Source: Acidobacteriaceae bacterium KBS 89
GTDB taxonomy: Bacteria; Acidobacteriota; Terriglobia; Terriglobales; Acidobacteriaceae
DNA length: 64,000 nt
Direction: 5' to 3'
Assembly: GCA_000381605.1 (NCBI GenBank)
Contig: KB906754.1
Location: 641,147 to 705,146, forward strand
Made by a program: the position numbers and the translations under genes. The notes under the pieces were generated by a model that ran no database searches, had not been told where the DNA came from, and saw only the letters and a list, made by a program, of their open reading frames with translations. Below, piece after piece: positions 35,447-46,614 of this stretch (positions are counted from its first letter, which is position 1; every line of letters starts with the position of its first letter).

Positions 35447-35837
35447 CGAATTTCCTCTTCTATTGTCGACCATCCCGGCCCATCGCGCGAGTCGTTCTCT
35501 ACTCGTCATCCAAACACCCCTTCAATCTCAGGCCCTCGTGGCGGGTGCCTCATGCCGTGCGTTTCTTGCCTCTAGGTACCCCAAGGCTTTAACCTTGGGT
35601 CTCTGTCGAACCCGAAGAAGTATCGGGGCTTTAGCCCCTGGGGTATGTTTTTCTTCCTTCGGACCAAAAATAAACTTCCAAAAAGTGGCGTACTTTTCAG
35701 CGCCCAAAAACACCAGCTAACACACCACGATTTACCAGCGAATCACCACAAATTCACCACAAAAAGACCACGTTCTGCACCCATTTTTTCTCAAAACCCC
35801 CTGTAAAAACGCACCCTCCACCATCCAGGAAAAAAAA
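35447..35837. other. Repeat-rich gap between grpE and hrcA
   Basis: About 390 bases with no gene. It holds a double palindrome (35578-35644) and, at 35715-35765, a run of short related direct repeats (CACCACGATTTACCAG, ATCACCACAAATTCACCACAAAAAG). The gap may carry a separate promoter for grpE-dnaJ, but I see no CIRCE inverted repeat in it. Confidence 0.5.
35578..35644. repeat. Double-palindrome repeat element
   Basis: Two adjacent hairpins: CCCAAGG (35580-35586) with CCTTGGG (35593-35599), and GGGGCT (35625-35630) with AGCCCC (35633-35638), joined by TCTCTGTCGAACCCGAAGAAG. The composition (‘aaggctttaaccttggg’ and ‘ggggctttagcccc’) has the look of a dispersed bacterial interspersed palindrome. 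Confidence 0.65.
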
Positions 35838-36902
35838 TCACTCCCGCGGCTCCAACATCCTGTCAAAAACCCGCGCAATATAGCTCACCGCATTCATCGT
35901 GTTCTCGTAATGCATCCGCTTCGGCCCAATAACCCCAACCGTTCCACGGCTTTCCCCGCCCATCCGCGCCGGCGCGGCAATCAGCACTAACCCCGACATC
36001 TCCGGAGCATGCTCCTCCAGATCAAACACCACCCTCACACTCTCCTGCCGAGCATCGATGTAAGCGTTCAGCAGCTCCACCAGTCGCTGCTTCGCCTCCA
36101 GAGCCGTCAAAAGTTCCCTCAGCCGCTCCCTATCTTCTTGACTTCCAACGAGATTCGCCACTCCGTCCACATACACCGTCTGCACCGGAGCATCCGGCAA
36201 AGCCTTCGCCCAAAGCTGCTGAACCGAATCCAGCAGCCTGTGGTACTCACTCCGCTCCCGCTCCACCAACCGCGCAATCTCCGCCCGAACCCGTTCCACG
36301 CTCCACCCGCGGAAGTGCTCATTCAGAAAATTCGCCGCAACCTCTAACTCCCTCACAGTCAAGTCTTTATCGAGCGCCAACACACGATCCCGAACCAGCC
36401 CGCTCCGGGTCACAACCACAGCCAGCACCCTCGCAGGAGCCAGCCGCGAAAAATGCACATGCTCCAGCATGTCCCCATCCGCGGCTGCTGCAATCGCCAC
36501 ACCCACGCCACTCGACAGCGTCGCCAGCACATGCGACGTCCGCTCCAGCACCGCCTGCGTCCCCGCAATCCCTTGAAAACTAAGGTCAATCTGCGACCGC
36601 GACCGCGCAGACAGCCGAGCCGCGTCGATCCGCGCTCCGCCACTCAGCTGCTCCACATACATCCGAAAAGCCCGCGCCGTAGGCACCCGACCCGCCGACG
36701 TATGCGGCTGCTCCAGCAATCCCTCATCCGCCAATTCGGCCATCTCATTGCGCACAGTAGCCGAACTAAACCCCACGCCTTCAGCGTTTTGCAAACGCGC
36801 AATCGTCCCCGACCCCACCGGCTCGCCGGTCTCAATGTAGCTCTCAATAATGGCCGTCAGAATAGCTCTCTGCCGCGCCGTGACCCGCTCCGCATCCGCC
36901 AT
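35838..36902 (-). CDS. hrcA: Heat-inducible transcription repressor HrcA
   Basis: Represses class I heat-shock genes by binding CIRCE operators. The 354-residue product has the winged helix at the N-terminus (RQRAILTAIIESYIETGEPVGSGTIAR and SSATVRNEMAELADEGLLEQPHTSAGRVPT are the signature), then the GAF-like and dimerisation parts (SSGVGVAIAAAADGDMLEHVHFSRL; VIGPKRMHYENTMNAVSYIARVFD at the end). ATG 36902 follows GGAGGGACGA. mrp lies 44 bases upstream on the same strand. No CIRCE box is visible directly before it. Confidence 0.95.
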   Translation of the reverse strand: MADAERVTARQRAILTAIIESYIETGEPVGSGTIARLQNAEGVGFSSATVRNEMAELADEGLLEQPHTSAGRVPTARAFRMYVEQLSGGARIDAARLSARSRSQIDLSFQGIAGTQAVLERTSHVLATLSSGVGVAIAAAADGDMLEHVHFSRLAPARVLAVVVTRSGLVRDRVLALDKDLTVRELEVAANFLNEHFRGWSVERVRAEIARLVERERSEYHRLLDSVQQLWAKALPDAPVQTVYVDGVANLVGSQEDRERLRELLTALEAKQRLVELLNAYIDARQESVRVVFDLEEHAPEMSGLVLIAAPARMGGESRGTVGVIGPKRMHYENTMNAVSYIARVFDRMLEPRE

Positions 36903-36946
36903 TCGTCCCTCCATCCCTTAACTCTACGCCAGCCGTCAAGGCTCCC

Positions 36947-37780
36947 CTAACTGATCTCCAGCACGTCCTCGCTCTTCGCCGCAATCTCCTTGGACTTCTC
37001 CGCGACCTTCTTCGCAACCTCATAAAAACTCTTCGCCAGCTTCGACTCCGGCCCCGCCAGCGAAACCGGCAGCCCCATATCTCCACCCTCGCGAATCTGC
37101 GGATCAAGCTCCACGGCTCCCAGAAACGCCAGCCCGAACTGCGCCGCCGTTCGCTCTGTCCCGCCCGCGCCGAACACGTCGATCACCTCACCACTCGGCA
37201 ACGTCATCTGCGACATGTTCTCCACCAAGCCAATTACCTCCACCTTCACCTGATGAAACATCTCCAGCGCCTTCCGCGCATCCTGCAACGCCACGCCCGA
37301 TCCCGTCGAAACCACGACCGCTCCAGTCAACGGCACCGTCTGCACCAGAGAAATCACAACATCGCCCGTCCCCGGAGGCAGGTCCACAATCAGAAAATCC
37401 AGCTCCCCCCACTCCACCTGTTGCAGAAACTGCCGAATGATCTGATGGAGCATCGGCCCGCGCATCACCATCGGTTTATCTCCAGGCGAGATCAGCCCCA
37501 CCGAAATAAACTTCACCCCATGTGCCAGGATCGGCTCAATCCGATTCTCGCCCACAATATTCGGCTGCCGCGAAACCCCAAGCATCATCGGCACATTGGG
37601 CCCATAGATGTCCGCATCGATCAACCCAACCTTGTACCCGAGCTTCCCCAGCGAGACCGCCAAATTCACCGCAACAGTCGTCTTACCCACTCCGCCCTTA
37701 CCACTGCCAATCGCCACCACATGCGCTACTCCCGGCAACGGCTGCGGCCCTTGCGCGGCTCCTGCTCCCATATGTCCCAT
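36947..37780 (-). CDS. mrp: Mrp/NBP35 family P-loop ATPase, iron-sulfur carrier
   Basis: A 277-residue cytoplasmic ATPase that carries and transfers Fe-S clusters. It has the deviant Walker A GSGKGGVGKTT (about residues 25-35), DADIYGPNVPMMLG, and FLIVDLPPGTGDVVISL with the following PLTGAVVVSTGSGVAL. The N-terminal MIP18 domain of longer Mrp proteins is absent, and the usual C-terminal CxxC is not obvious (the MSQMTLPSGEVIDVFGAGGT stretch lacks it), so cluster binding may differ from the standard type. Upstream of hrcA on the same strand. Confidence 0.9.
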   Translation of the reverse strand: MGHMGAGAAQGPQPLPGVAHVVAIGSGKGGVGKTTVAVNLAVSLGKLGYKVGLIDADIYGPNVPMMLGVSRQPNIVGENRIEPILAHGVKFISVGLISPGDKPMVMRGPMLHQIIRQFLQQVEWGELDFLIVDLPPGTGDVVISLVQTVPLTGAVVVSTGSGVALQDARKALEMFHQVKVEVIGLVENMSQMTLPSGEVIDVFGAGGTERTAAQFGLAFLGAVELDPQIREGGDMGLPVSLAGPESKLAKSFYEVAKKVAEKSKEIAAKSEDVLEIS

Positions 37781-37838
37781 AACCTTCTCCTTAATTCGTC
37801 CCGATCGTCAAAGTCCACAACTCAAAGTCCTCGCTCCC

Positions 37839-38360
37839 TCAAACATGCCACCCAGCCCCGAGCGATGCCCTCATCTCCCTCTTCCTGTGCGTCTCTCCCG
37901 CCCGCATCTCTCGTCGCCTACCCGCATCTTCGAATCGTCTTTTCTGGTGCTCGGTCTCCGGCACAACATGCGGAACCACCAGCTTGTTCCCCTCACGATC
38001 CACCGCAACAAATGTCAGGTACGCCGATGAAACATGTCGCAGCTTCTGCTCCCTCACATCCTCCACCATCACCCGAACCCCAACCTCCATCGATGTCTTG
38101 AACGCGCGATTCACACTGGCCTTCAAAATCAGCAACTCACCCACCTTTACCGGCGCCACAAAATCCAGATGATCCATCGAAGCCGTCACCGTAAATGCCC
38201 GAGCATGCCGGCTCGCCGCCATAGCCCCTACCAGATCGATGTACTGCATCAACCGCCCACCAAACAAACTCCCTATCGCATTTGAGTCCGCGGGCAGCAC
38301 AATCTCACTTCGCTCCGACTGCGACTCGGAAACCTTCCGCTCTGCAACCAATTCGTTCAT
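37839..38360 (-). CDS. Hotdog-fold acyl-CoA thioesterase
   Basis: A 173-residue cytoplasmic enzyme of the YciA/BFIT-type acyl-CoA hydrolases. The hotdog core has LPADSNAIGSLFGGRLMQYIDLVGAMAASRHA (catalytic Asn/Asp region), TASMDHLDFVAPVKVGELLILKASVN, then TSMEVGVRVMVED and the SAYLTFVAVD strand. A positively charged tail of about 40 residues (RRREMRAGETHRKREMR) extends beyond the fold. Start at ATG 38360 preceded by a weak GTAGG. Transcribed towards mrp and may share its transcript. Confidence 0.88.
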   Translation of the reverse strand: MNELVAERKVSESQSERSEIVLPADSNAIGSLFGGRLMQYIDLVGAMAASRHARAFTVTASMDHLDFVAPVKVGELLILKASVNRAFKTSMEVGVRVMVEDVREQKLRHVSSAYLTFVAVDREGNKLVVPHVVPETEHQKRRFEDAGRRREMRAGETHRKREMRASLGAGWHV

Positions 38361-38532
38361 ACCTACGAGTCTAAATCTTAACAACCTCCGCACTAGATTT
38401 GTCACCCAGCGCGAAGCGGAGCACCCGCTTAGATCACGTGTTCCCCGTTCCTAAATCCGTGTCATCCATGCAAATCCGCGTTATGCCTTCCCCAACTTGC
38501 CAACCACCCCCACGACACCGCACCATCAATTG

Positions 38533-38844
38533 ATGGACAAGATCGCCGCACTCTCCGAAATTCTCACCGCCGACCCCACCAACGCCTTTGCACGCTACGG
38601 CCTCGCTATGGAACACAACACGCAGGGCAACTCCGAGCTCGCACTCACCGAGTTCACTACCCTCATCCACTACAACCCCGACTACGTCCCTGCCTACCAG
38701 ATGTCCGCCCAGACTCTCGCCAAACTAGGCCGCACCGACGAAGCGGTCACCCGTCTTAAAAATGGCCTCGATGCCGCGGACCGAACCAAAAACCCCCACG
38801 CGGCCAGTGAAATGCAAGCCCTCCTCGACGACCTCACACTTTAA
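38533..38844 (+). CDS. Small tetratricopeptide-repeat protein
   Basis: A 103-residue soluble protein made of two to three TPR-like helix pairs (NAFARYGLAMEHNTQGNSELALTEFTTLI; DYVPAYQMSAQTLAKLGRTDEAVTRLKNGLDAA). This is a protein-contact scaffold with unknown partner. ATG 38533 is chosen; a TTG twelve codons earlier is in frame but no clear binding site favours either. It precedes the AAA+ gene by 72 bases on the same strand. Confidence 0.75.
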   Translation: MDKIAALSEILTADPTNAFARYGLAMEHNTQGNSELALTEFTTLIHYNPDYVPAYQMSAQTLAKLGRTDEAVTRLKNGLDAADRTKNPHAASEMQALLDDLTL

Positions 38845-38916
38845 CCGAAACTTCAATCTCATCAATCCGCTTCTGCCCCCGAACCCTTCCGTTTCGCCGA
38901 ACATCTATACTTAGAC

Positions 38917-40464
<1,548 letters not shown>

Positions 40465-40494
40465 GCAACAAACCTGGAGGCAATGAGGAACTGC

Positions 40495-41631
40495 ATGTCG
40501 AACAGACTTTCTGCGTGGCGAGTCGCCCCAGCATTCGTTTTCCTATGCATCACCGCGCAGGCCGAACATGTATCAAACCCTAAGGCTTCCTACGTCGATG
40601 TGGGGAAGCGCCACTCCGAGCTGACCCACAATAGAGACCCGCGTATCGCAGAGGCAATCGCATCGCTTCGTTCCTGTGTCAACCTTCCAATGGTTCCGCC
40701 ACCCACCGGTCGCATGATAATTCCTCCGCACTATCTAAGCGGAGGACACGGGCCCATCAATCCCGCAGAAGCACCCGCCACCCGTCCCTACAATGACTTC
40801 GAGCATCGCGTCACCGCCGGCATGAATCAGTGGCTGGTCACATCCAGCAAAGATGAGGCGCAGTGCGCACAGCGGCAGATCGACGCATGGGCACAGGGCG
40901 GGACCCTGCTCGACTACGATCCCAAGGAAAGCTCCCAGGCTTGGTTTCAGGTAGAGTGGACTCTCAGTTCCATCGCCATTAGCGAGTCCGTACTGATCAA
41001 CGAGAGCTCCATCGATCCTGCGCAGTTAAAGCGTGACATTCAATGGATGAACAGGGTAGCCCACCGCACCGTAGACTTCGATAAGGCGGGTAAGCAAACG
41101 AACAATCATCACTACTGGCGTGGTCTCGCGGCCGTCGCGACTGGCGTCATCTCGTCCGACGATGAACTGTTCAACTGGGGCATCGGCGTTTACAAACAGG
41201 GTATCGACGAGCTCGACCAACGAGGCGCTCTTCCACAGGAGATGGCACGTCACGAACGTGCCATTCACTATCAGTCCTTCGCGCTGCAACCCCTCACTCC
41301 GCTCGCTTCATTCGCCGAACGTCAACACATTCCCCTCTATCAATATCGTTCACCCACCGGCCGCACCGTCCATGACGCAGTCAACTTCCTCGGCGAAGCT
41401 CTGGCTGATCCGGGGATCATCAAGGCATACACGCCAGACACGCAGCTCGTTGATGACAAAGGCACAGACTTTTTTGCTTTCGCAGAGTTCTATTCGCACT
41501 ATGCCGGTCCCAAGCCACTGCCGGCCACCGTTCTACAAGGCCTTGAGCACCCAACCTTCGCGACACGCATCGGCGGCAGCACCACAGTAGTAGACGGCTA
41601 CGTGCCCAACTTGACCAACGGAAGTAAATAG
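40495..41631 (+). CDS. Secreted alginate-lyase-family protein (PL5-like)
   Basis: A 378-residue exported protein with signal peptide (about residues 8-24, ending ITAQA). The alpha-barrel family motifs are TNNHHYWRGLAAVATG (about 205-220), containing the conserved Asn-Asn-His pair, and LPQEMARHERAIHYQSFALQPLTPLASFAE (about 250-279). These match the alginate (mannuronate) lyase domain; the real substrate could be another uronate polymer. ATG 40495 has GAGGA five bases upstream; the in-frame ATG 40483 has its GGAGG only two bases away. It lies between the AAA+ and VWA genes. Confidence 0.82.
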   Translation: MSNRLSAWRVAPAFVFLCITAQAEHVSNPKASYVDVGKRHSELTHNRDPRIAEAIASLRSCVNLPMVPPPTGRMIIPPHYLSGGHGPINPAEAPATRPYNDFEHRVTAGMNQWLVTSSKDEAQCAQRQIDAWAQGGTLLDYDPKESSQAWFQVEWTLSSIAISESVLINESSIDPAQLKRDIQWMNRVAHRTVDFDKAGKQTNNHHYWRGLAAVATGVISSDDELFNWGIGVYKQGIDELDQRGALPQEMARHERAIHYQSFALQPLTPLASFAERQHIPLYQYRSPTGRTVHDAVNFLGEALADPGIIKAYTPDTQLVDDKGTDFFAFAEFYSHYAGPKPLPATVLQGLEHPTFATRIGGSTTVVDGYVPNLTNGSK

Positions 41632-41649
41632 GATGTCTCCGAGGACCTG

Positions 41650-42120
41650 ATGCACAACGGACGCCTCCACACCAAACTTCTTCGAATGACCGTCGCCGTC
41701 GTTTTTGCGTTTCCTGCGGTCATCACCGCCCAACCAGCCCCTGCGCGTCCGCACCTTCCCGCCTCTCAAGTCACCGACATCGCCACCATCCTCGCCCACG
41801 ACGAAGGCTGGCCTCTCGGCGACCCGGACTACACCTTTGGCCTCATGAAGCCGCTCGACGACGACGGATTCGACTCGATCGGCCTCTACAAGAAGGCGCA
41901 CCTCGTGCGCATGTATTCCATCAACCGCTCCACCGGCCAGATCGTCGATTTCATGCGTGGCTGCCAGGTCTTCCGCTTCAAAGACCTCGAAAACTTCGCG
42001 CAGAGCATCCGCAGCCAGTCACACGCTGCTCCTCTTACCGACGTGCAGCTCGCCGCAAAAGTCGGCTGCCCTAAACTCACCGTGGTAAACACCCGCTGGG
42101 TCAAAGATGCAAAACAGTGA
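41650..42120 (+). CDS. Small secreted protein of unknown function
   Basis: A 156-residue exported protein with a signal peptide (about residues 10-28, RMTVAVVFAFPAVITAQ). The mature part has two cysteines (RGCQVF and VGCPKL, about 46 residues apart), which could form a disulfide. I do not recognise the family. GAGGACCTG precedes the ATG, and the gene starts 18 bases after the alginate-lyase-like gene, so the two probably form a unit. Confidence 0.75.
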   Translation: MHNGRLHTKLLRMTVAVVFAFPAVITAQPAPARPHLPASQVTDIATILAHDEGWPLGDPDYTFGLMKPLDDDGFDSIGLYKKAHLVRMYSINRSTGQIVDFMRGCQVFRFKDLENFAQSIRSQSHAAPLTDVQLAAKVGCPKLTVVNTRWVKDAKQ

Positions 42121-42199
42121 AGCGCATCATCCCCGTCATTACAAATCCGAATAACCCAGCGTCTACACGCCACAGGTCTAGAATGAATCAAGGTGCTCT

Positions 42200-43444
42200 A
42201 TGAAGCGAGTCCGCTACACGAAGTTCACCGGTGACCTCTCCTCCTCGTTCGGGCTCGAAGACCTCATGCAGGCGCTCTCCGACTTCCTCCTCGACTCCGG
42301 CTTCAACGACCCGATGTCCCGGTTCCAGGAGTTCAATGGCGATCAGACCATGGAGAACCTCCGCGAGGCCATCCGCCAGGCGCTCGAGTCCGGCGAAATC
42401 TTCGATGAAGAAGCACAGGAAAAGTTCGAAGCCCTCTCCGAAGACCAGGTCGAAGAATTAATCGACCAGATCATCGAGAAGATGCAGGAGCAGAACTTCA
42501 TCAATGCCGAGCAGCCCGAAGAGGGCCAGAGCCAGCAAGGCGACGGCAATGGCGAGGCCCGCTTTGAGGTTACCGACAAGGGCATGGACTTCCTCGGCTA
42601 CAAGGCCCTTCGCGAACTTCTCGGCCCGCTCGGCAAATCAAATCTCGGCCGCCACGACACGCTCCACGAGGCATCCGGCGTCGAAACCAACGGCAGCAGC
42701 AAGCTCTACGAGTTCGGCGACACCCTCAACCTCGACATCACCGCCACCCTCTCCAGTGTCTTCGCCCGCGAAGGTCTCGACTCCGTCATCGCCGGTGAAG
42801 AAAACTCGCCCCTTAACATCGAGTACTCCGACCTGCACGTCCACCAGTCCGACTACCAATCCTCCTGCGCCACCGTCGTCCTGCTCGACTGCTCGCACTC
42901 CATGATCCTCTACGGCGAAGACCGCTTCACGCCCGCAAAGCGCGTCGCCATGGCCCTCTCGCACCTCATCCGAACACAGTTCCCGGGCGACACGCTCAAT
43001 CTAGTCCTCTTCCACGATTCGGCCGAAGAGGTCCCCGTCTCGCAACTCTCCCGCGTCAAGGTCGGCCCCCACTACACCAACACCCGCGAAGGTCTTCGCA
43101 TGGCACAGCGCATCCTCGCCCGCCAGAACAAGGACATGAAGCAGATCGTGATGATCACCGACGGCAAGCCCTCCGCGCTCACACTGCCCGACGGCCGCAT
43201 CTACAAAAACGCCTTCGGCCTCGACCCACTCGTCATTTCAGAGACCCTCGAAGAGGTTGCCCGTTGCAAACGCTCCAACATCATGATCAACACATTCATG
43301 CTCGCCAGTGACTTCTCTCTAATGCAGTTCGTACAAAAAGTCTCCGCCATGTGCCGCGGCAAAGCCTACTTCACCACCCCGCAGACATTAGGTAACTATC
43401 TGCTCATGGACTTCATGTCCCGCCGCATGAAAACTATTCACTGA
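42200..43444 (+). CDS. VWA-domain protein, partner of the chelatase-like AAA+ ATPase
   Basis: A 414-residue soluble protein. The N-terminal half is acidic and helical (residues 20-150), with a Gln/Glu/Gly-rich linker near 105-120. The VWA domain (about 215-405) carries the MIDAS DCSHSM (DxSxS) at about 229-234, with further metal ligands in the [14 protein letters not shown] stretch and [10 protein letters not shown] (Asp). The domain resembles those of MoxR/chelatase partner proteins. It should work with the AAA+ protein at 38917, which lies in the same orientation with two unrelated genes between. Confidence 0.85.
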   Translation: MKRVRYTKFTGDLSSSFGLEDLMQALSDFLLDSGFNDPMSRFQEFNGDQTMENLREAIRQALESGEIFDEEAQEKFEALSEDQVEELIDQIIEKMQEQNFINAEQPEEGQSQQGDGNGEARFEVTDKGMDFLGYKALRELLGPLGKSNLGRHDTLHEASGVETNGSSKLYEFGDTLNLDITATLSSVFAREGLDSVIAGEENSPLNIEYSDLHVHQSDYQSSCATVVLLDCSHSMILYGEDRFTPAKRVAMALSHLIRTQFPGDTLNLVLFHDSAEEVPVSQLSRVKVGPHYTNTREGLRMAQRILARQNKDMKQIVMITDGKPSALTLPDGRIYKNAFGLDPLVISETLEEVARCKRSNIMINTFMLASDFSLMQFVQKVSAMCRGKAYFTTPQTLGNYLLMDFMSRRMKTIH

Positions 43445-43491
43445 ATCGAGCGGACTTTTCAGAACCGCGCTTTCACTTTGCTGGAGAAGAG

Positions 43492-45165
43492 CTAAGGCTT
43501 TGTCTCGCCCTCTTTGTCCTTATCCTTTTCCTTGTGCCTTAGATCCAGTCCAAACTTCGGCGCAGACTTCGTCCCACTTATCTTCACCGGAATCTCTGCC
43601 CCCGCGCCGTTCTTCTTGAAGAACGGATCGACCGGCTTCAGCAGGATTGACTTCCACTTCGAAACCACCATCTGCGATACCTTCGCATCTGTCCGCACCT
43701 TTCCATCAAACTCGAACCGGTCTCCATCCAGCGAATACTCTCCAGTCAGCGCCACTGTCGCTCCGGGCAGCGAGTAGTCCAGCCTGCTGAAACTTAACTT
43801 GCCGCCCCCCAGCACGAACTGCCCCACCATCTGCGAATGCACATCCTCCGCACCCGGCTTCGCGGCCTTTGGATCACCCTGCGCCCGTAGACTGAGCATG
43901 TCCACCTTGTCCTGCACATCGGCGTTGGTGAAGTGGATCTGGCGCAACTTGAAACCACCCTTCAATCCAATCTTCCGCGTCACACTCTCCTTTCCCGGCG
44001 GAATATGCAGCTTCGTCTTCATCGCCAGGCGCCCCGTCATCACCACGGGAGTCGTCTTCACCCCCAGTTGTAGAAAGTCCTGTATCCGCCCATTCGGCAC
44101 CGTCACATCGAGATCGATAATATGTCCCTTCCCCTTCAAATTAATCACCGCACCATTGCACGAAAAATCCGACTCGCCCAGCCGCGCATCCACCGGCTGC
44201 AGATACGTGTCTCCGTTCGTCCCATCCACAATTGCATGGAACTTCGTATGCAGCGGCATGGCGTGGTTCGCCGTATCCAGCGAGAAGTCCGGCGTCTCCG
44301 TCGTCCCATCCACAACAATATTGTCAAGCTGCCCCGTAAAATCGCCCACCGACGACAGTATTCCTGCAAGCCCACTGATCGTGTTCAGGTCGGCATTATC
44401 AAATGTGTAATGCCCCGTTACAGTCGAATCCCCAGGGCTCTCCAGATTCCAGGGCCCGAACGTACCCTTCGCATGAATGTCGCCCTTCGGCGTCGAATTC
44501 ACCAGCGTCGCGTCATAATCCCAAGGTTTGCTTGGACCAACATCCCGCAACACAATGTGGCTCAGCTCAAACTCCTGCGGCTCTTTGTTCGGCTTCAACG
44601 TCCCAATCACAAGCTGTGAATCATCACACACAATCTGATCCACGACGATCTTGATCTGCCCGATGTGCCGTTGTCCCTTGGGTGCCTGCGCGCGCATCTC
44701 GCGCGGCGGAATATGGATCGCCATTCCCGACACATGCACTGTCCCGACGTGCATCGGCTTCGCAAACAACCCCGTCCAATCGGCGTGAAACGAAAAATGA
44801 CCAAGCGCAATCAGCGGCTCCGTCGCTCCAGCCGCTACCACCTCGTCCTCCGGGAAGATCCGCAGTCCACTCCCTGAGACCTCAAACCCCTTCACCAGCG
44901 AAACGTCAAATCCATCCAGCTCCACCTTGCTGTTGAACCGCGTACTGAGCGTCTCAATCACGCGCCCTTTCAAAATTGGCGCTGCCCGACGCACCATTAC
45001 CTCCCCGATCACACCGAGAATCACCACCACCATCAGCAAGGAAGCAACAACCCACACCCGGCGTCGCCGTGAAACACCCGGTCGATCTGCTCGTTCCTCT
45101 TTGGTTTCATCCAAATTCTTCACCGGTACTTTTGATGCGAAAACGAAAGCTCTCGTTTCCCTCAA
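43492..45165 (-). CDS. AsmA-family envelope protein
   Basis: A 557-residue protein with a cytoplasmic basic stretch, one transmembrane helix at about residues 38-58, and a large extracytoplasmic domain with the AsmA beta-strand pattern (RVIETLSTRFNSKVELDGFDVSLVKGFEVSGSGLRI; the C-terminal PVKISGTKSAPKFGLDL is the family ending). A Lys/Asp/Glu-rich tail follows. AsmA-type proteins are thought to carry lipids between membranes or assist outer-membrane assembly. The start is TTG 45165, overlapping the preceding stop by four bases (TTGA); no ATG occurs before the helix. Confidence 0.85.
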   Translation of the reverse strand: MRETRAFVFASKVPVKNLDETKEERADRPGVSRRRRVWVVASLLMVVVILGVIGEVMVRRAAPILKGRVIETLSTRFNSKVELDGFDVSLVKGFEVSGSGLRIFPEDEVVAAGATEPLIALGHFSFHADWTGLFAKPMHVGTVHVSGMAIHIPPREMRAQAPKGQRHIGQIKIVVDQIVCDDSQLVIGTLKPNKEPQEFELSHIVLRDVGPSKPWDYDATLVNSTPKGDIHAKGTFGPWNLESPGDSTVTGHYTFDNADLNTISGLAGILSSVGDFTGQLDNIVVDGTTETPDFSLDTANHAMPLHTKFHAIVDGTNGDTYLQPVDARLGESDFSCNGAVINLKGKGHIIDLDVTVPNGRIQDFLQLGVKTTPVVMTGRLAMKTKLHIPPGKESVTRKIGLKGGFKLRQIHFTNADVQDKVDMLSLRAQGDPKAAKPGAEDVHSQMVGQFVLGGGKLSFSRLDYSLPGATVALTGEYSLDGDRFEFDGKVRTDAKVSQMVVSKWKSILLKPVDPFFKKNGAGAEIPVKISGTKSAPKFGLDLRHKEKDKDKEGETKP

Positions 45166-46535
45166 TTTACCGGCAAGTCAGCAATGCTTCGCCCATCGTG
45201 ATAAACCGCAAAAATCTTCTGCGTATTGTGAATGTCCACCAGTGGGTCGGCATCCAATATCAGCAAATCAGCACGCTTCCCGGCCGCGACGGTTCCACGA
45301 TCGGTTAAATGCAGCAGCTTCGCATTGTCTCCCGTCGCCGTGGTGATAGCCTGCATCGGCGTCAGCCCAGCCTGAACCATCAACTCCAATTCATGATGTT
45401 CCGCAAACCCTGGAATCCTTCCAGGCAGCGCACCGGAGTCTGTGCCGAACCCGACACTCACCCCTGCGTCAAACAGCTTCTTCAAATTCTGCTGACCAAC
45501 AGCAAAGTCCTTCCTGTGCTGCTCAGTCTGCGGGTCCTGATTCACCTTCTCCGCATATCCCGGCGCATCAAACTTCGCCATCAGCTTCGGACCGGCTGCC
45601 TGCTGAAAAAACGGTGACTGCATAAAATCCGGCCGGCCCGCGTAGACAAAAAACGATTCATCCACCGTGAACGTCGGAACATACCAAACCTTGTGCTGCT
45701 TCATCGACTGGATAAATGCGTCATCCACCACCTGGTCTCTCACCGAATGCGCAAGCACATCCACATCATCCACCACTAGTTGCTTCGCGTCCTCGAGCGC
45801 ATACTCATGCGCCGCCACCCGAAGCTTCTGCTTGTGCGCCTCATCGATCACGGCCTTATAAATCTCAGGCGTCATCTCCGGCATCGAGCCATGGCCCTTG
45901 TCCACCCAGATCTTCACCATGTCGGCATGACGCGCCGCCAGCTCGTCAACATCCTTGCGAGCCTCAGCCACAGTAGCTGGCCGATAGATCTGGTCCGCCG
46001 CCGCTTGCAGCCCCGGCGCACCGCCCGGCACGCCAATCCCTCGTCCAGCTGTAAAGATCGTCGCCCCGTCCAACTTTCCCTCCTTCTGTTCCTTCTTCAG
46101 CTCATAGACCAGATCGCGATTCACTCCAAGCGACATGATCGTCGTCACGCCGTATCGCTCAAATTGCTTCAACTGGGCCGAAACATTCTCCCGCGTATAC
46201 CCCGTCGCCGAAGACTCCGCATCATCCACAATCAGCCCCAGGTGAGAGTGCGCGCTGATCAACCCCGGCATCACCGTCTTCCCCGACAACTCCCTCACCT
46301 GCGTGCCCGGCGGCACAACCATCGTCTCGCCAACCTTTTCAATCCGTCCATCTCGCAACAACAGCGAAACGTGCTCACGCGGCGGCGCCCCAGTCCCATC
46401 GATCAACCTCACCCCCCGCAACAACACAACCTGCTGCTGCGCGCATGTTCTCTGCGTGGCCACCAGGCCGGCGGCGACAAACAGAGCGAGCATCACCAAA
46501 TTCGATCGCAATGATGAAAACGATGAAAAGGACAT
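45162..46535 (-). CDS. Exported amidohydrolase-family protein, imidazolonepropionase-like
   Basis: A 457-residue enzyme with a signal peptide (LVMLALFVAAGLVATQRTCAQ). The amidohydrolase barrel contains LRGVRLIDGTGAPPREH, MPGLISAHSHLGL (metal His-x-His), a metal histidine in RVAAHEYALEDA, another in VDVLAHSVRD, and VGFGTDSGALPG carrying the catalytic aspartate. The closing strand is GKRADLLILDADPLVDI. ATG 46535 follows AAGGAG; an open frame runs 55 codons further upstream without a family match. Substrate, perhaps a cyclic amide or peptide, is unknown. Translationally coupled to the AsmA-like gene. Confidence 0.88.
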   Translation of the reverse strand: MSFSSFSSLRSNLVMLALFVAAGLVATQRTCAQQQVVLLRGVRLIDGTGAPPREHVSLLLRDGRIEKVGETMVVPPGTQVRELSGKTVMPGLISAHSHLGLIVDDAESSATGYTRENVSAQLKQFERYGVTTIMSLGVNRDLVYELKKEQKEGKLDGATIFTAGRGIGVPGGAPGLQAAADQIYRPATVAEARKDVDELAARHADMVKIWVDKGHGSMPEMTPEIYKAVIDEAHKQKLRVAAHEYALEDAKQLVVDDVDVLAHSVRDQVVDDAFIQSMKQHKVWYVPTFTVDESFFVYAGRPDFMQSPFFQQAAGPKLMAKFDAPGYAEKVNQDPQTEQHRKDFAVGQQNLKKLFDAGVSVGFGTDSGALPGRIPGFAEHHELELMVQAGLTPMQAITTATGDNAKLLHLTDRGTVAAGKRADLLILDADPLVDIHNTQKIFAVYHDGRSIADLPVN

Positions 46536-46614
46536 GGCACAACTCCTTCCTCTTGGACGCAGAATCATTCTGGAAGTAGCGAACAGCAACCGGGCCCAGC
46601 TCAATAATGCCGAA

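Noticed and set aside
36903..36946. CIRCE operator upstream of hrcA
   Set aside because: The consensus inverted repeat TTAGCACTC-N9-GAGTGCTAA is not present here or in the grpE and dnaJ gaps.
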